Shown in pieces: positions 16,363 through 24,941 of a stretch of DNA of 64,000 nucleotides (position 1 is the first letter of the stretch; each line of letters begins with the position of its first letter). Location of the stretch: contig WTGU01000087.1 in assembly GCA_011523425.1 (NCBI GenBank), forward strand, positions 1 through 64,000, in the 5' to 3' direction. Made by a program: the position numbers and the translations under genes. The notes under the pieces are model-generated. The model was not told where the DNA came from and ran no database searches. It saw only the letters and a program-made list of their open reading frames with translations. Source of the stretch: Alphaproteobacteria bacterium (GTDB lineage Bacteria; Pseudomonadota; Alphaproteobacteria; UBA828).

Positions 16363-16602
16363 CGCGTGCCGTCGGCCTCTCCGCCGCGTCATCCCGTCCG
16401 GCGAAGCCGCCGGTGCGTGCGCGCGGTTCTAGCCCGGATGTCCGACCGCTGTCACGGCCCGCGTCGTGCGAAACGCATGCGGAGGGCGTCCGACCTAGCT
16501 GCCCCTGCCGAGGCGCGCCGGCCCTGCCATCTCTGCTATAAGAGCCGGGCGCTTCCGGCGCCGCCGAGCGGACGTGCGCCGGAGCGGGCAGGGGAGGGCG
16601 CC

Positions 16603-18798
16603 ATGCCGACGATGGAACCGCTGACCTCGGAGACTCCGTGGCACCGGCTGGTGGCCGACGAGGCCGACTGGCGGGACGAGGATCCGCGCATCCTGGCCTA
16701 TCTGCTCGAGCAGCTCCTCCTCGTCCGCCGCTTCGAGGAGCGCATCCTCGCGCTCTTCAAGGCGGGCTGCGTGCACGGGCCGGCGCACGCCAGCATCGGC
16801 CAGGAGGGCGGCGCGGTCGGCGCCATGTCGACGCTGACCGACGACGACAAGATCAACGCCACCCACCGCGCCCATCACCAGTTCCTCGCCAAGTTCCTCA
16901 ACCACGCGGTGCCGCTCGGCTACGACCCGCTCAGCAGCGACTGGCCCGAGCCGATGCAGGAGGTGGTGCACCGCTCCATGGCCGAGATCATGGGGCTCAC
17001 GCCGGGCTACTGCGGCGGGCGCGGCGGCTCCATGCACATGCGCTGGGACGAGGCCGGCGTGCTCGGCACCAACGCCATCGTCGGCGGCAACCCGCCGCAG
17101 GCGGTGGGCTACGCGCTGGCCGAGAAGCTGAAGCGCAGCGGCAATCTCACTGTCACCTTCTTCGGCGACGGCGCGATGCAGAACGGCGCGGCCTACGAAT
17201 CCCTCAACATGGCCGCCCTCTACGACCTGCCCATCGTCTTCTTCGTCGAGAACAACCTCTACGGCGTCTCCACCCACGTCTCCGAGACCACGCGCGAGAC
17301 GCGGCTCAGCGCGCGGGGGCAAGGGGTCGCGGTGCCCTCGGTCGAGGTCGACGGCATGGACGTGATGGCGGTGCGCAAGGCGATGCAGTGGGCGAGGTCC
17401 GAGATCGAGGCGGGCAACGGGCCGGTGCTGATCGAGTCCCTCACCTACCGCTACTTCCACCAGCACGGGCCGATGAAGGGCAGCGCCTTCGGCTACCGCG
17501 ACAAGGACGAGGAGGAGGCCTGGCACGCCCGCGACCCGGTGAGCACCATGCCGAAGCGCCTGGTGGAGCTCGGCATCCTGGGCGAGGCGGCCGTCGCCCG
17601 GCTGGAGGGACGGGCGGGCGAGGCGGTGGAGAGGGCCGCGCAGGCATTGACCGAGACCGAGCCCGGCTCCAACCGGCTCCGCGTGGTGCCGGCGCTCTGG
17701 CCCGACGCCGCGGCGGTGGACCGCGGCATCCGCGGAGACCTCTCGGAGCTCGACGGCGTGCGCGCCATGGAGCCGGAGGAGGTCGATCCCGCCGACGCCC
17801 GCGAGATGACCTACATCGAATCCATCGCCGCCGCCCAGTTCCACGCGATGGAGCGGGACGAGAGCGTGATCGTGCTGGGCGAGGACGTGCACCGGCTGAA
17901 GGGAGGCACGGTGGGCGCCACCAAGGGGATCGCCGAGGCCTTCCCCGAGCGCCTCATCGGCACGCCCATCGCCGAGAACGGCTTTTGCGGCATGGGGTTG
18001 GGCGCGGCGGTCAACGGCCTCAGGCCGATCGTCGAGATCATGTACGCCGACTTCTGCCTGGTGGCGGCGGACCAGCTCTTCAACCAAGCCGCCAAGGTGC
18101 GCCACATGTTCGGCGGCGACCATACGGCCCCGCTCATCCTGCGCGCCCGCGTCGCCGCCGGTGGCGGCTACGGCTCGCAGCACTCGATGGACCCGTCAGG
18201 TGTCTTCGCGCTCTGGCCGGGCTGGCGCATCATCGCGCCGACCACGCCCTTCGACTATGTCGGTCTCTTCAACAGCGCCGTCCGCTGCAACGACCCGGTG
18301 GCGATCATCGAGTGCCAGGCGCTCTATCAGGAGACGGGCCCGGTGCCGGATGACCTCGACTACTGCATCCCCTTCGGCAAGGCGCGCATCGTGCGCCCCG
18401 GCAGCGCCTGCACCCTGGTGACCTGCGCCAACATGGTGCCGGTGAGCACGGCGGCCGCGGACGCCGCCGGCATCGACGCCGAGGTGATCGACCTGCGCAC
18501 CCTCGACCCGCTCGGCATGGACTGGGAGACCATCGGGGCGAGCGTCAGGCGCACCAACCGCCTGCTGATCGTGGAGCAGACCGCGCGCGGCCCCTCGCTC
18601 GGCGCGCGTATCGCCCAGGAGGCGCAGGAGCGGCTCTTCGACTGGCTCGACCACGAGATCCTCAGGGTCTCGGGCTCGCAGGCAGCGCCCGTGGTCTCCA
18701 AGGTGCTGGAGACGGCGGCGCTGGCCCAGCAGGAGGACGTGATCGCGGGCCTCCGAGCGGTCACCGAAGCCGCGCCGCTGCCCGACGCCGCCGAGTAG
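16603..18798 (+). CDS. Fused E1 alpha-beta thiamine-diphosphate 2-oxoacid dehydrogenase
   Basis: This 731-residue protein joins the alpha and beta subunits of a heterotetrameric E1 in one chain. Residues 1 to about 370 are alpha, with the thiamine diphosphate motif GDG at 188-190 and NN at 217-218, and YRYFHQHGPMKGS downstream. Residues about 390-731 are beta, with MTYIESIAAAQFHAMERDESVIVLGEDV and ENGFCGMGLGAAVNGLRPIVEI. Such E1 enzymes decarboxylate pyruvate, branched 2-oxoacids or acetoin and hand the acyl group to a lipoyl E2. The ATG at 16603 follows GGGGAGGG. The open frame upstream reads through antisense pxpB sequence and was excluded. No E2 or E3 gene is adjacent, so the partner must lie elsewhere. 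Confidence 0.9.
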   Translation: MPTMEPLTSETPWHRLVADEADWRDEDPRILAYLLEQLLLVRRFEERILALFKAGCVHGPAHASIGQEGGAVGAMSTLTDDDKINATHRAHHQFLAKFLNHAVPLGYDPLSSDWPEPMQEVVHRSMAEIMGLTPGYCGGRGGSMHMRWDEAGVLGTNAIVGGNPPQAVGYALAEKLKRSGNLTVTFFGDGAMQNGAAYESLNMAALYDLPIVFFVENNLYGVSTHVSETTRETRLSARGQGVAVPSVEVDGMDVMAVRKAMQWARSEIEAGNGPVLIESLTYRYFHQHGPMKGSAFGYRDKDEEEAWHARDPVSTMPKRLVELGILGEAAVARLEGRAGEAVERAAQALTETEPGSNRLRVVPALWPDAAAVDRGIRGDLSELDGVRAMEPEEVDPADAREMTYIESIAAAQFHAMERDESVIVLGEDVHRLKGGTVGATKGIAEAFPERLIGTPIAENGFCGMGLGAAVNGLRPIVEIMYADFCLVAADQLFNQAAKVRHMFGGDHTAPLILRARVAAGGGYGSQHSMDPSGVFALWPGWRIIAPTTPFDYVGLFNSAVRCNDPVAIIECQALYQETGPVPDDLDYCIPFGKARIVRPGSACTLVTCANMVPVSTAAADAAGIDAEVIDLRTLDPLGMDWETIGASVRRTNRLLIVEQTARGPSLGARIAQEAQERLFDWLDHEILRVSGSQAAPVVSKVLETAALAQQEDVIAGLRAVTEAAPLPDAAE

Positions 18799-18805
18799 CC
18801 CAACT

Positions 18806-18848
18806 CACCCTCTTCCCCCTCGGGAGAAGGGGCGGGGCGAGAAGGGTG
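18806..18848. repeat. REP-like hairpin after the E1 gene
   Basis: The segment starts with CACCCT and ends with AGGGTG and has further complementary CCCCCTC and GAGAAGG tracts. It forms a long imperfect hairpin just after the E1 stop. It resembles the 'caccctc...gagaaggg' intergenic repeats of alphaproteobacteria and could also end transcription of the E1 gene. Confidence 0.5.
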
Positions 18849-19061
18849 GCGGCCCGCGGCTGCCGGGTGGGGGCTCGCACGCCGGCCCGACTCCACCGAA
18901 ATCGCTAAGTTAATCGACCGCCGCGTCCCCGGCCATAGAGGGGTCGCCACGCGCTCGGGCAGCCGCGTTGGCAGCGCCTGCGCTTTCATGCTATATCAAA
19001 AAAGTCCAATGTTAGATCGCAAAGCACACTCCCTCTGCTTATGTGACTTGCGACGTCTTTT

Positions 19062-19083
19062 GCGGAAATCGGACGATTTCCGC
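19062..19083. promoter_or_regulatory. Perfect 10-bp inverted repeat upstream of surface lipoprotein gene
   Basis: GCGGAAATCG (19062-19071) and CGATTTCCGC (19074-19083) flank GA, 73 bp before the start of the 1312-residue protein gene. A perfect dyad in a less GC-rich stretch upstream of a start suits a regulator's operator or a 5' leader hairpin. No regulator is identified. Confidence 0.45.
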
Positions 19084-19156
19084 TCGATATCGGCAGACAC
19101 GCGCTTCATGACCCTGCGATCCGACAGATCAAGTTAGCCATATCGAGGCAGGCACC

Positions 19157-22100
19157 ATGCCCTTCCTTCCGAAATGTTCGCCTCCGATACCGTTCAGCCG
19201 TTCGACCTGTGCGGCCTTGGCAGCCATGGTGATCGCGCTCAGCCTCGGCCTGACTGCCTGCGGCGGCGGGGGCGGTGGAGACGGCTCCGGCGGAGGGCCG
19301 ACCGTTCGCGACGACCATGGCGACGGGTTGAGAACCGCCACGCGCGTTGCGCCGGACTCGAGCACATCCGGCGTGTTGACGTCTGGCGACGAGGATTGGT
19401 TCGAGATCCCCCTGAACCGGGAAGGCACGCTCTTGGTCTACACAACCGGCGGCACGGATACCCAGGGTCAACTGTATGACGAATTCCAAAGAGTTGTAAG
19501 CGAAGACGGCGATGGAGGCTCAGGCCTCAACTTCCGGATCGAGACGAGCGTCAGGGACCTCACCCATTACGTCCGGGTGCGGGGCCACGGCGGCCGCGCG
19601 AGCGGGCCCTACACCCTGCACGTGCGCTTTACCTCCACCTCCACACCGGGCGACATCCATGGGGACACGCGGCAAACCGCCACGCCCATCGCGCCGGGAT
19701 CGGTCACGGCGGGCAATTTGACGCGAGGCGACGAGGACTGGTTCCGGTTCACGGTGGACGTGGCCGGCAGGCTGGATGCCCACACCAGCGGCAGCCACGA
19801 TACCTCTGGCCGCCTGTATGACGCCAACGGCGGGCTGTTGGACGACTACTGCTGTGGGGGTTCCAACCGCAACTTCCGGATGATTCGCGACATCACCGCC
19901 GGCACCTACTATATCCGGGTGACCGCGGATTTCGCAGGCAGGACGCCCGACTACACCCTCAACGTGAACTTCACGCCGGGAGGCGCCGACCACGGCGACT
20001 CGCGGCAATCCGCTTCGCTCGTCGAGACGGGGTCGGACACGGACAGCCTGTTGACGAGCGGCGATGTGGACTATTTCCGGGTCGTCTTGGATCGTCCCGG
20101 CGAACTGACTGTCTATACCAGCGGCGGCACCGATACCGTCGGTCGCCTGGAGGATTCCGGCGGCTCCGCGCTGGCCAGCGACGACAACGGGGGCAGCGGC
20201 AACAACTTCCGAATCGTGCGCGACGTCGCGGCCGGCACGTATTACGTGCGGGTGACGTCGGGCCCCCGGTTCAGCACCAGTTTCGGGTCCTTCACCCTGC
20301 ACGTGCGCTTTGCACCCGCCTCGACGGGCACCGACCACGGCGACAGGCCGTCGGACGCCACGGTCATCACCACGACGTCGGACACGCCCGGAGAGGTGAC
20401 GATCGGCGACAGGGACTGGTTCCGGGTCGCCGTGGATCAGCCGGGCAGACTGACGGTCTACACCAGCGGCAGCACCGATACCGTCGGTCGCCTGGAGAAC
20501 GCTCGCGGCAATCAGCTTGCCTATGACAACGATGGGGGCACCGGCAGCAACTTCCGGATCGAGTACGACGTCTTTGCCGGCACCTATTACGTCGAGGTGC
20601 TGGGCCGTTACGGTGCCAGCACGGTCGGGTCCTACACCCTGCACGTGCGCTTCACGCCCGCCCCGACGGTCGATGACCACGGCGAAAGACCGTCGGACGC
20701 CACGATCGTCACCACGACGTCGGACACGTCCGGCGAGCTGACCGCCGGCGACGAGGACTGGTTCCGGATCGTCGTGGATCGGCCCGGCAGACTGACGGTC
20801 TACAGCAGCGGCAGCACCGATACCGTCGGCCGCCTGAGGGACAGCAACCAAACGCTGCTGGCCCAAAGCAACGATGAAGGCAGCGGCAACAACTTCCGGA
20901 TCGAGCATGACGTTTCCGCAGGGACGTACTACGTCGATGTTCGAGGCCGCATCAGTGCGAGTACGGCCGGGCCTTACACCCTGCACGTGCGCTTCAACGC
21001 GACCCCGAGCGGCGGCGACGATCATGGCGACACGTGCACTGGCGGCACCGCCGTCGACCTGGGCTCGACCACGTCCATCGAACTGCAGCGAGACGGCGAG
21101 CTGACGGCGGGCGATACGGACTATTACCGGGTCACCGTCGGCGCCGGCAGGCTGCGGGCCTTCACCAGCGGCACCACCGATACCGTCGGCCGCGTGGAAA
21201 GCACCGGCGGTACGACGCTCGCCAGCGACGACAACGGGGGCAGCGGCAGCAACTTCCTCATCGAGCAGAGCGTCTCCGGCGGCACCTACTGCGTCCGGGT
21301 GACGGGCGCCGGCGGCCGTACCGGGCCCTACACCCTGCACCTGCGCCTTCTCGAAGAGATCATCGTCGGCATGAGCGGTGACGTGCGGGTCAACATTACG
21401 TGGACCGCCGACGTCGACCTCGACCTCTACGTCACGAATCCATGTGGCCAGACACTGGGCTACAGGGAGGGCGACAGGAACACCTGCCGGGGCTTTACGG
21501 GCGAGTGGGACATCGACGACAGGGGGAACGGAACCCCGCCGAACAGCCCGAACGCGGAGAACATCGCGTGGCCGAACGGAGCGCCGTCCGGGCGCTATAC
21601 CGTCCGAGTCAATTACTTCCGTGGAGTCGTTCCTGCCGGCTACACCGTCAGGATCTTCCGCGGGACTCGGCTCACCGGAACCCACAGCGGCCAGCTCGAT
21701 CCGACCGATCGCGGAATAAGACGACACGTGACCGACTTCACGTTCACCGGGAGCTCGTCCAGCCAGAGCACGGAGACATCGCGCTTTGAGGCCGGCTCCC
21801 AGGCGCTGTCGCAGGCGGCGCGGTCCCTCGGCATGTCCGCCGTGGCGGCGATGAGCAGCCGGGGTCGGTCGCCGGGCGGCTCGTCGCTGACGCTCGCGGG
21901 CCAGCCGGTCTCGTTCGCGACCGGCGTGGCCGATACGGCGGCATCCCCGCTTGGCGAGCTCTCCTTCGCCGGGGCTGGCCCGGAGCCGGCGGGCCTCGAG
22001 GGGCCGGAGCGCGCGGGCAGCTGGCGCGAGTTCCTGCACGGCAGCCGCTTCGATGTCGCCGTGGGCGAGGAGATGCGCGCCTGGGGCGAGGCCCGCGGCA

Positions 22101-23095
22101 CCGAGGGCATCGACGAGAGCCGCTTCCTCGGCTTCGAGCGGGACTTCGGCCGCGGGCTCGTGGCCGGGGTGGCGTTCTCGGATACGGTGAACGAGGGCAG
22201 CTTCGGCCTCGCGGAGTCGGAGTCGCTCGAGGCGTCGCTCGCGAGCGCATACCAGTACCTGCACCTCTCGCCGGGCGCAGCGACCGAGCTGTGGAGCCTG
22301 GTGGGCGCGGGCGAGGGGGAGCTCCTGCTGAGCGACGATGTCGGCACGGTCGCGACCGACCTCTCGATGCAGATGTTCGCCTTCGGCAGCCGCCACGGAC
22401 TCGCGCCGCTCGTGGCGGGCCTTGCGCCGACGGTGTCGGCCGACGGCTTCCTGGTGCGGCTCGAGGCGGAGGGCCGCGCGGGGCTCGGCCCGCTTGCCGG
22501 CGACGCGAGCCGGCTGCGCACGGGCGTGCTGTTCGAGCGTTCTCTCGAAGGCGGGGGCTGGACGCCCAGGATCGGGTTCGGCGTACGCCATGAGGACGAC
22601 GAGCGAGGCGTGGCGATGCGCAGCGAGGTGATGGCGGGCTTCGGCTATGCGCGCGACCGCTTCCGGATCGACGGGATGACGCATCTCTGGCCCGGCGGCT
22701 CGGGCGAGGCGGGCGCCGGCGTGGACGGCCCGAGGACGCAGGACCCGGGGACGCGGCTGACGGCGCACTACGGGGAGGCGGCGGACGGCCGGGGCCTTGC
22801 GGTGTCGGTGGATGCGCTGGCGGGTCCGGTGCCGGATGCGCCGGTGTGGAGCAGCGACGAGGCCTCGGGCGGCTCCTCGGGCCTGCGCCTGCAGGCGGGC
22901 TACGGCCTGGCATCGGGCCTGGGGCAGGGCCGCTGGACGCCTTACGGCACGATGCAGCTCGACGGAGACGAGCGGCGTCTGCGCGAAGGCATCCGCCACG
23001 ACATCGGCGCCATGAGCCTCGACCTCTACGGCGAGCATCGGCTCGGGGCGGCGCCCGAGCACAGGATTCACGTCGGCGTCCGCGCCCGGTTCTGA
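19157..23095 (+). CDS. Surface lipoprotein with six PPC-like repeats and C-terminal autotransporter-type barrel
   Basis: This 1312-residue protein has a lipoprotein signal peptide with lipobox LTAC (Cys about 35) and a Gly-rich spacer. Six repeats of about 110-115 residues span about 50-732. Each opens with DHGD and contains GDEDWFRI, LTVYTSGSTDTVGRL, NFRI, AGTYYV and YTLHVRF, as in pre-peptidase C-terminal (PPC) jelly-roll domains. Residues about 735-860 contain DVDLDLYVTNPCG, like the DUF2135/YfaP domain. The last 340 residues alternate polar and hydrophobic residues, carry WREFLHGSRFDV and end in RARF, the pattern of an outer-membrane barrel. The likely arrangement is a barrel-anchored surface protein whose N-terminus is also lipidated, as in NalP-type autotransporters. 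No protease triad is visible. Confidence 0.75.
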   Translation: MPFLPKCSPPIPFSRSTCAALAAMVIALSLGLTACGGGGGGDGSGGGPTVRDDHGDGLRTATRVAPDSSTSGVLTSGDEDWFEIPLNREGTLLVYTTGGTDTQGQLYDEFQRVVSEDGDGGSGLNFRIETSVRDLTHYVRVRGHGGRASGPYTLHVRFTSTSTPGDIHGDTRQTATPIAPGSVTAGNLTRGDEDWFRFTVDVAGRLDAHTSGSHDTSGRLYDANGGLLDDYCCGGSNRNFRMIRDITAGTYYIRVTADFAGRTPDYTLNVNFTPGGADHGDSRQSASLVETGSDTDSLLTSGDVDYFRVVLDRPGELTVYTSGGTDTVGRLEDSGGSALASDDNGGSGNNFRIVRDVAAGTYYVRVTSGPRFSTSFGSFTLHVRFAPASTGTDHGDRPSDATVITTTSDTPGEVTIGDRDWFRVAVDQPGRLTVYTSGSTDTVGRLENARGNQLAYDNDGGTGSNFRIEYDVFAGTYYVEVLGRYGASTVGSYTLHVRFTPAPTVDDHGERPSDATIVTTTSDTSGELTAGDEDWFRIVVDRPGRLTVYSSGSTDTVGRLRDSNQTLLAQSNDEGSGNNFRIEHDVSAGTYYVDVRGRISASTAGPYTLHVRFNATPSGGDDHGDTCTGGTAVDLGSTTSIELQRDGELTAGDTDYYRVTVGAGRLRAFTSGTTDTVGRVESTGGTTLASDDNGGSGSNFLIEQSVSGGTYCVRVTGAGGRTGPYTLHLRLLEEIIVGMSGDVRVNITWTADVDLDLYVTNPCGQTLGYREGDRNTCRGFTGEWDIDDRGNGTPPNSPNAENIAWPNGAPSGRYTVRVNYFRGVVPAGYTVRIFRGTRLTGTHSGQLDPTDRGIRRHVTDFTFTGSSSSQSTETSRFEAGSQALSQAARSLGMSAVAAMSSRGRSPGGSSLTLAGQPVSFATGVADTAASPLGELSFAGAGPEPAGLEGPERAGSWREFLHGSRFDVAVGEEMRAWGEARGTEGIDESRFLGFERDFGRGLVAGVAFSDTVNEGSFGLAESESLEASLASAYQYLHLSPGAATELWSLVGAGEGELLLSDDVGTVATDLSMQMFAFGSRHGLAPLVAGLAPTVSADGFLVRLEAEGRAGLGPLAGDASRLRTGVLFERSLEGGGWTPRIGFGVRHEDDERGVAMRSEVMAGFGYARDRFRIDGMTHLWPGGSGEAGAGVDGPRTQDPGTRLTAHYGEAADGRGLAVSVDALAGPVPDAPVWSSDEASGGSSGLRLQAGYGLASGLGQGRWTPYGTMQLDGDERRLREGIRHDIGAMSLDLYGEHRLGAAPEHRIHVGVRARF

Positions 23096-23134
23096 GTGTC
23101 GGCGCCGGCGGGAGGGGAGGAGGCGGCTCGGCGG

Positions 23135-24004
23135 CTAGTCGCCCTGCACAGGGTCGGGAGGCGGCTTGCGGGCAGGGCCACGCTCGGCGCGCTTGGCGTC
23201 CTCCCACAGCCGATCCAGCTCGGCTAGGCCGACATCGTCGGCGGTGCGGCCCGATGCCGCCAGCGCCGCCTCGATATGACGGAAGCGCGCGGTGAACATG
23301 GCGTTGGCGCCGCGCAGGGCCCCCTCCGGATCGACGCCCAGATGGCGCGCGAGGTTGACGCAGGCGAAGAGCAGATCGCCGAGCTCGGCGGTCATGGTCG
23401 CCGAATCCCGCTCCGCCGCCGCTTCCCTGAGCTCGGCCACTTCCTCCAGCACCTTGTCGAAGACTGGCGCGGCCTCCGGCCAGTCGAAGCCCACGCGCGC
23501 CGCCCGCTTCTGCAGCTTTTCGGCGCGCAGCAGGGCAGGAAGGGCGAGCGCCACGCCGTCGAGCGCGCTGGGCGTGCGGCCTTCGGCCTGCGCGCGTGCG
23601 TCCCGCTCGGCGGCCTTCTGGGCCTCCCAGGCCCGCATCTGTGCCGGCGCCGAGTTGCGCGCCTCGGAGTCGTCGTCGCCGAAGACGTTGGGGTGGCGGC
23701 GGATCATCTTGTCCGCGATGCCGTCTGCCACCTCGTCGAAGTCGAAGCTGCCGTCCTCGCGCGCCATCTGGGCGTGAAAGACGACCTGCAGCAGCAGATC
23801 GCCGAGCTCGTCCCGGAGCGCCGCCCGATCGCCGAGCCGGATCGCCTCGGCCACCTCGTAGGCTTCCTCGATGGTGTAGGGCGCGATGGTCTCGAAGCTC
23901 TGCTCCAGGTCCCAAGGACAGCCACCCGCCGGATCGCGCAGCCGCGCCATGACCTTGAGCAGGCGTGCGATGCCGGAGCCTGCGTCGGGCGGTCCGCCGC
24001 TCAT
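23135..24004 (-). CDS. mazG: Nucleoside triphosphate pyrophosphohydrolase MazG
   Basis: This 289-residue protein has two MazG domains. The first has CPWDLEQSFETIAPYTIEEAYEVAEAI with DELGDLLLQVVFHAQ. The second has KVLEEVAELREA with TAELGDLLFACVNLARHLG. The EExxE and ExxD clusters bind Mg2+. MazG hydrolyses (d)NTPs to NMP and pyrophosphate, cleaning damaged nucleotides and influencing ppGpp pools. The ATG at 24004 gives the standard short N-terminus (ARLLKVMARLRDP). No strong ribosome site precedes it, so an earlier start cannot be excluded. The 154 bp before it include an AT-rich stretch (about 24105-24130 in window numbering) that probably carries its own promoter, apart from the operon ending at 24159. 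Confidence 0.93.
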   Translation of the reverse strand: MSGGPPDAGSGIARLLKVMARLRDPAGGCPWDLEQSFETIAPYTIEEAYEVAEAIRLGDRAALRDELGDLLLQVVFHAQMAREDGSFDFDEVADGIADKMIRRHPNVFGDDDSEARNSAPAQMRAWEAQKAAERDARAQAEGRTPSALDGVALALPALLRAEKLQKRAARVGFDWPEAAPVFDKVLEEVAELREAAAERDSATMTAELGDLLFACVNLARHLGVDPEGALRGANAMFTARFRHIEAALAASGRTADDVGLAELDRLWEDAKRAERGPARKPPPDPVQGD

Positions 24005-24158
24005 GGCTCGGCCGCCGCCGCGAGGGAGGGACGAGAAGGGGCCGTTCGGGAACAGGCGCGGGCCGCCTGAGGTGCCGCGACTGCCCGTGGGATAAACCGC
24101 ATAAGATATATTATGGGAAATAATAGACCATCCAGGACGATCGTGGCGGTACAATGGG

Positions 24159-24941
24159 TTACGGGGCGCATTGGAGATCTTCCATCTCGATGACGAGCCC
24201 GTCGTGGCCCGGCACCACGCCCGCCGGCAAGCTGGCGCGCAGCGTCTCGTAGTCGAACTGGTGGGACATGTGCGTGAGCACCGCGAGCCTGGGTCTCACC
24301 CGTGCGATCCATTCGAGCGTCAGGTCCAGATGCGCGTGCGTCGGATGCTCGCGGTAGCCGAGACAGTCGACGATCCAGAGCCCGACCCCCTCGAGCGCCG
24401 CGAACGCCTCCCCCGGCAACACCTTCACGTCGGTCGAGTACGCCATGTCGCCGATCCGGTAGCCGGTGGTGATGCCGCGCCCGTGGGTCTGCGGAAACGG
24501 CGTCACGCCCACGCCGCCCGCGGCGAACGGGCCGTCGATGACCACCGGGTTGAGGCTGGGCTTGGCCCATCCCTTGGTGCCCATGGGCTCGAACGCATAG
24601 GCGAAGCGCTTTCTGATGGCCGTCAGCGTGGCGGCCGAGCCATAGGTATCGAGCGCCCGTCCCGTGTGGAAATTGATCGAGCGCAGGTCGTCGATCCCGT
24701 GCACGTGATCGGCATGGCCGTGGGTATAGAGCACGGCGTCGAGGTGCGAGACACCCGCATCCACCAGTTGCGCGTGCAGGTCCGGCGGCGTGTCGATCAG
24801 GAGCTGCGCCGAACCGGTTTCGACCAGCGCGGAAACCCGCCGGCGGCGGTTGCGCGGATCGGGCGAGCGGCACACCGCGCAGTCGCAGCCGATCATCGGA
24901 ACGCCGCTCGATGTACCGCATCCGAGGATCGTTATTTTCAT
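24159..24941 (-). CDS. PhnP-like metallo-beta-lactamase-fold phosphodiesterase
   Basis: This 260-residue hydrolase starts MKITILGCGTSSGVP and has the MBL motif THGHADH (His74, His76, Asp78, His79). CDCAVCRS near residues 19-26 is a Cys cluster found in PhnP and its relatives. Later blocks are STDVKVLP and DCLGYREHPTHAHLD, which supply further metal ligands. The family includes PhnP cyclic phosphodiesterase and tRNase-Z-like enzymes acting on nucleotide phosphodiesters. Since no phosphonate genes are present, a general nucleotide-salvage role is more likely. The ATG overlaps the tatD stop as ATGA. This pairing at the end of tmk-holB-metG-tatD is commonly conserved in alphaproteobacteria. Confidence 0.88.
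   Translation of the reverse strand: MKITILGCGTSSGVPMIGCDCAVCRSPDPRNRRRRVSALVETGSAQLLIDTPPDLHAQLVDAGVSHLDAVLYTHGHADHVHGIDDLRSINFHTGRALDTYGSAATLTAIRKRFAYAFEPMGTKGWAKPSLNPVVIDGPFAAGGVGVTPFPQTHGRGITTGYRIGDMAYSTDVKVLPGEAFAALEGVGLWIVDCLGYREHPTHAHLDLTLEWIARVRPRLAVLTHMSHQFDYETLRASLPAGVVPGHDGLVIEMEDLQCAP

Larger units (their letters stand above)
18799..19156. other. 358-bp intergenic region, relatively AT-rich near its right end
   Basis: No gene is seen here. The left part holds a pyrimidine/purine hairpin repeat (18806-18848). The right part, about 18985-19100, is clearly less GC-rich than the surroundings and includes a run near TATATCAAAAAAG and the dyad at 19062-19083. The promoter of the following surface lipoprotein is expected here, though no confident -35/-10 pair was picked. 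Confidence 0.5.

Noticed and set aside
15532-16602. N-terminal extension of the E1 frame
   Set aside because: It runs antisense to the pxpB-like gene and is His/Arg/Val-rich. The true start has GGGGAGGG in front of 16603.
19520-23071. 1183-codon minus-strand frame across the PPC lipoprotein
   Set aside because: The plus strand has signal peptide, domain repeats and barrel, while the minus frame has none and mirrors the third-position GC bias.
24005-24154. Earlier TTG start for mazG
   Set aside because: The extension (SIISHNISYAVYPTG) is encoded by the AT-rich promoter-like stretch and is absent from MazG proteins.
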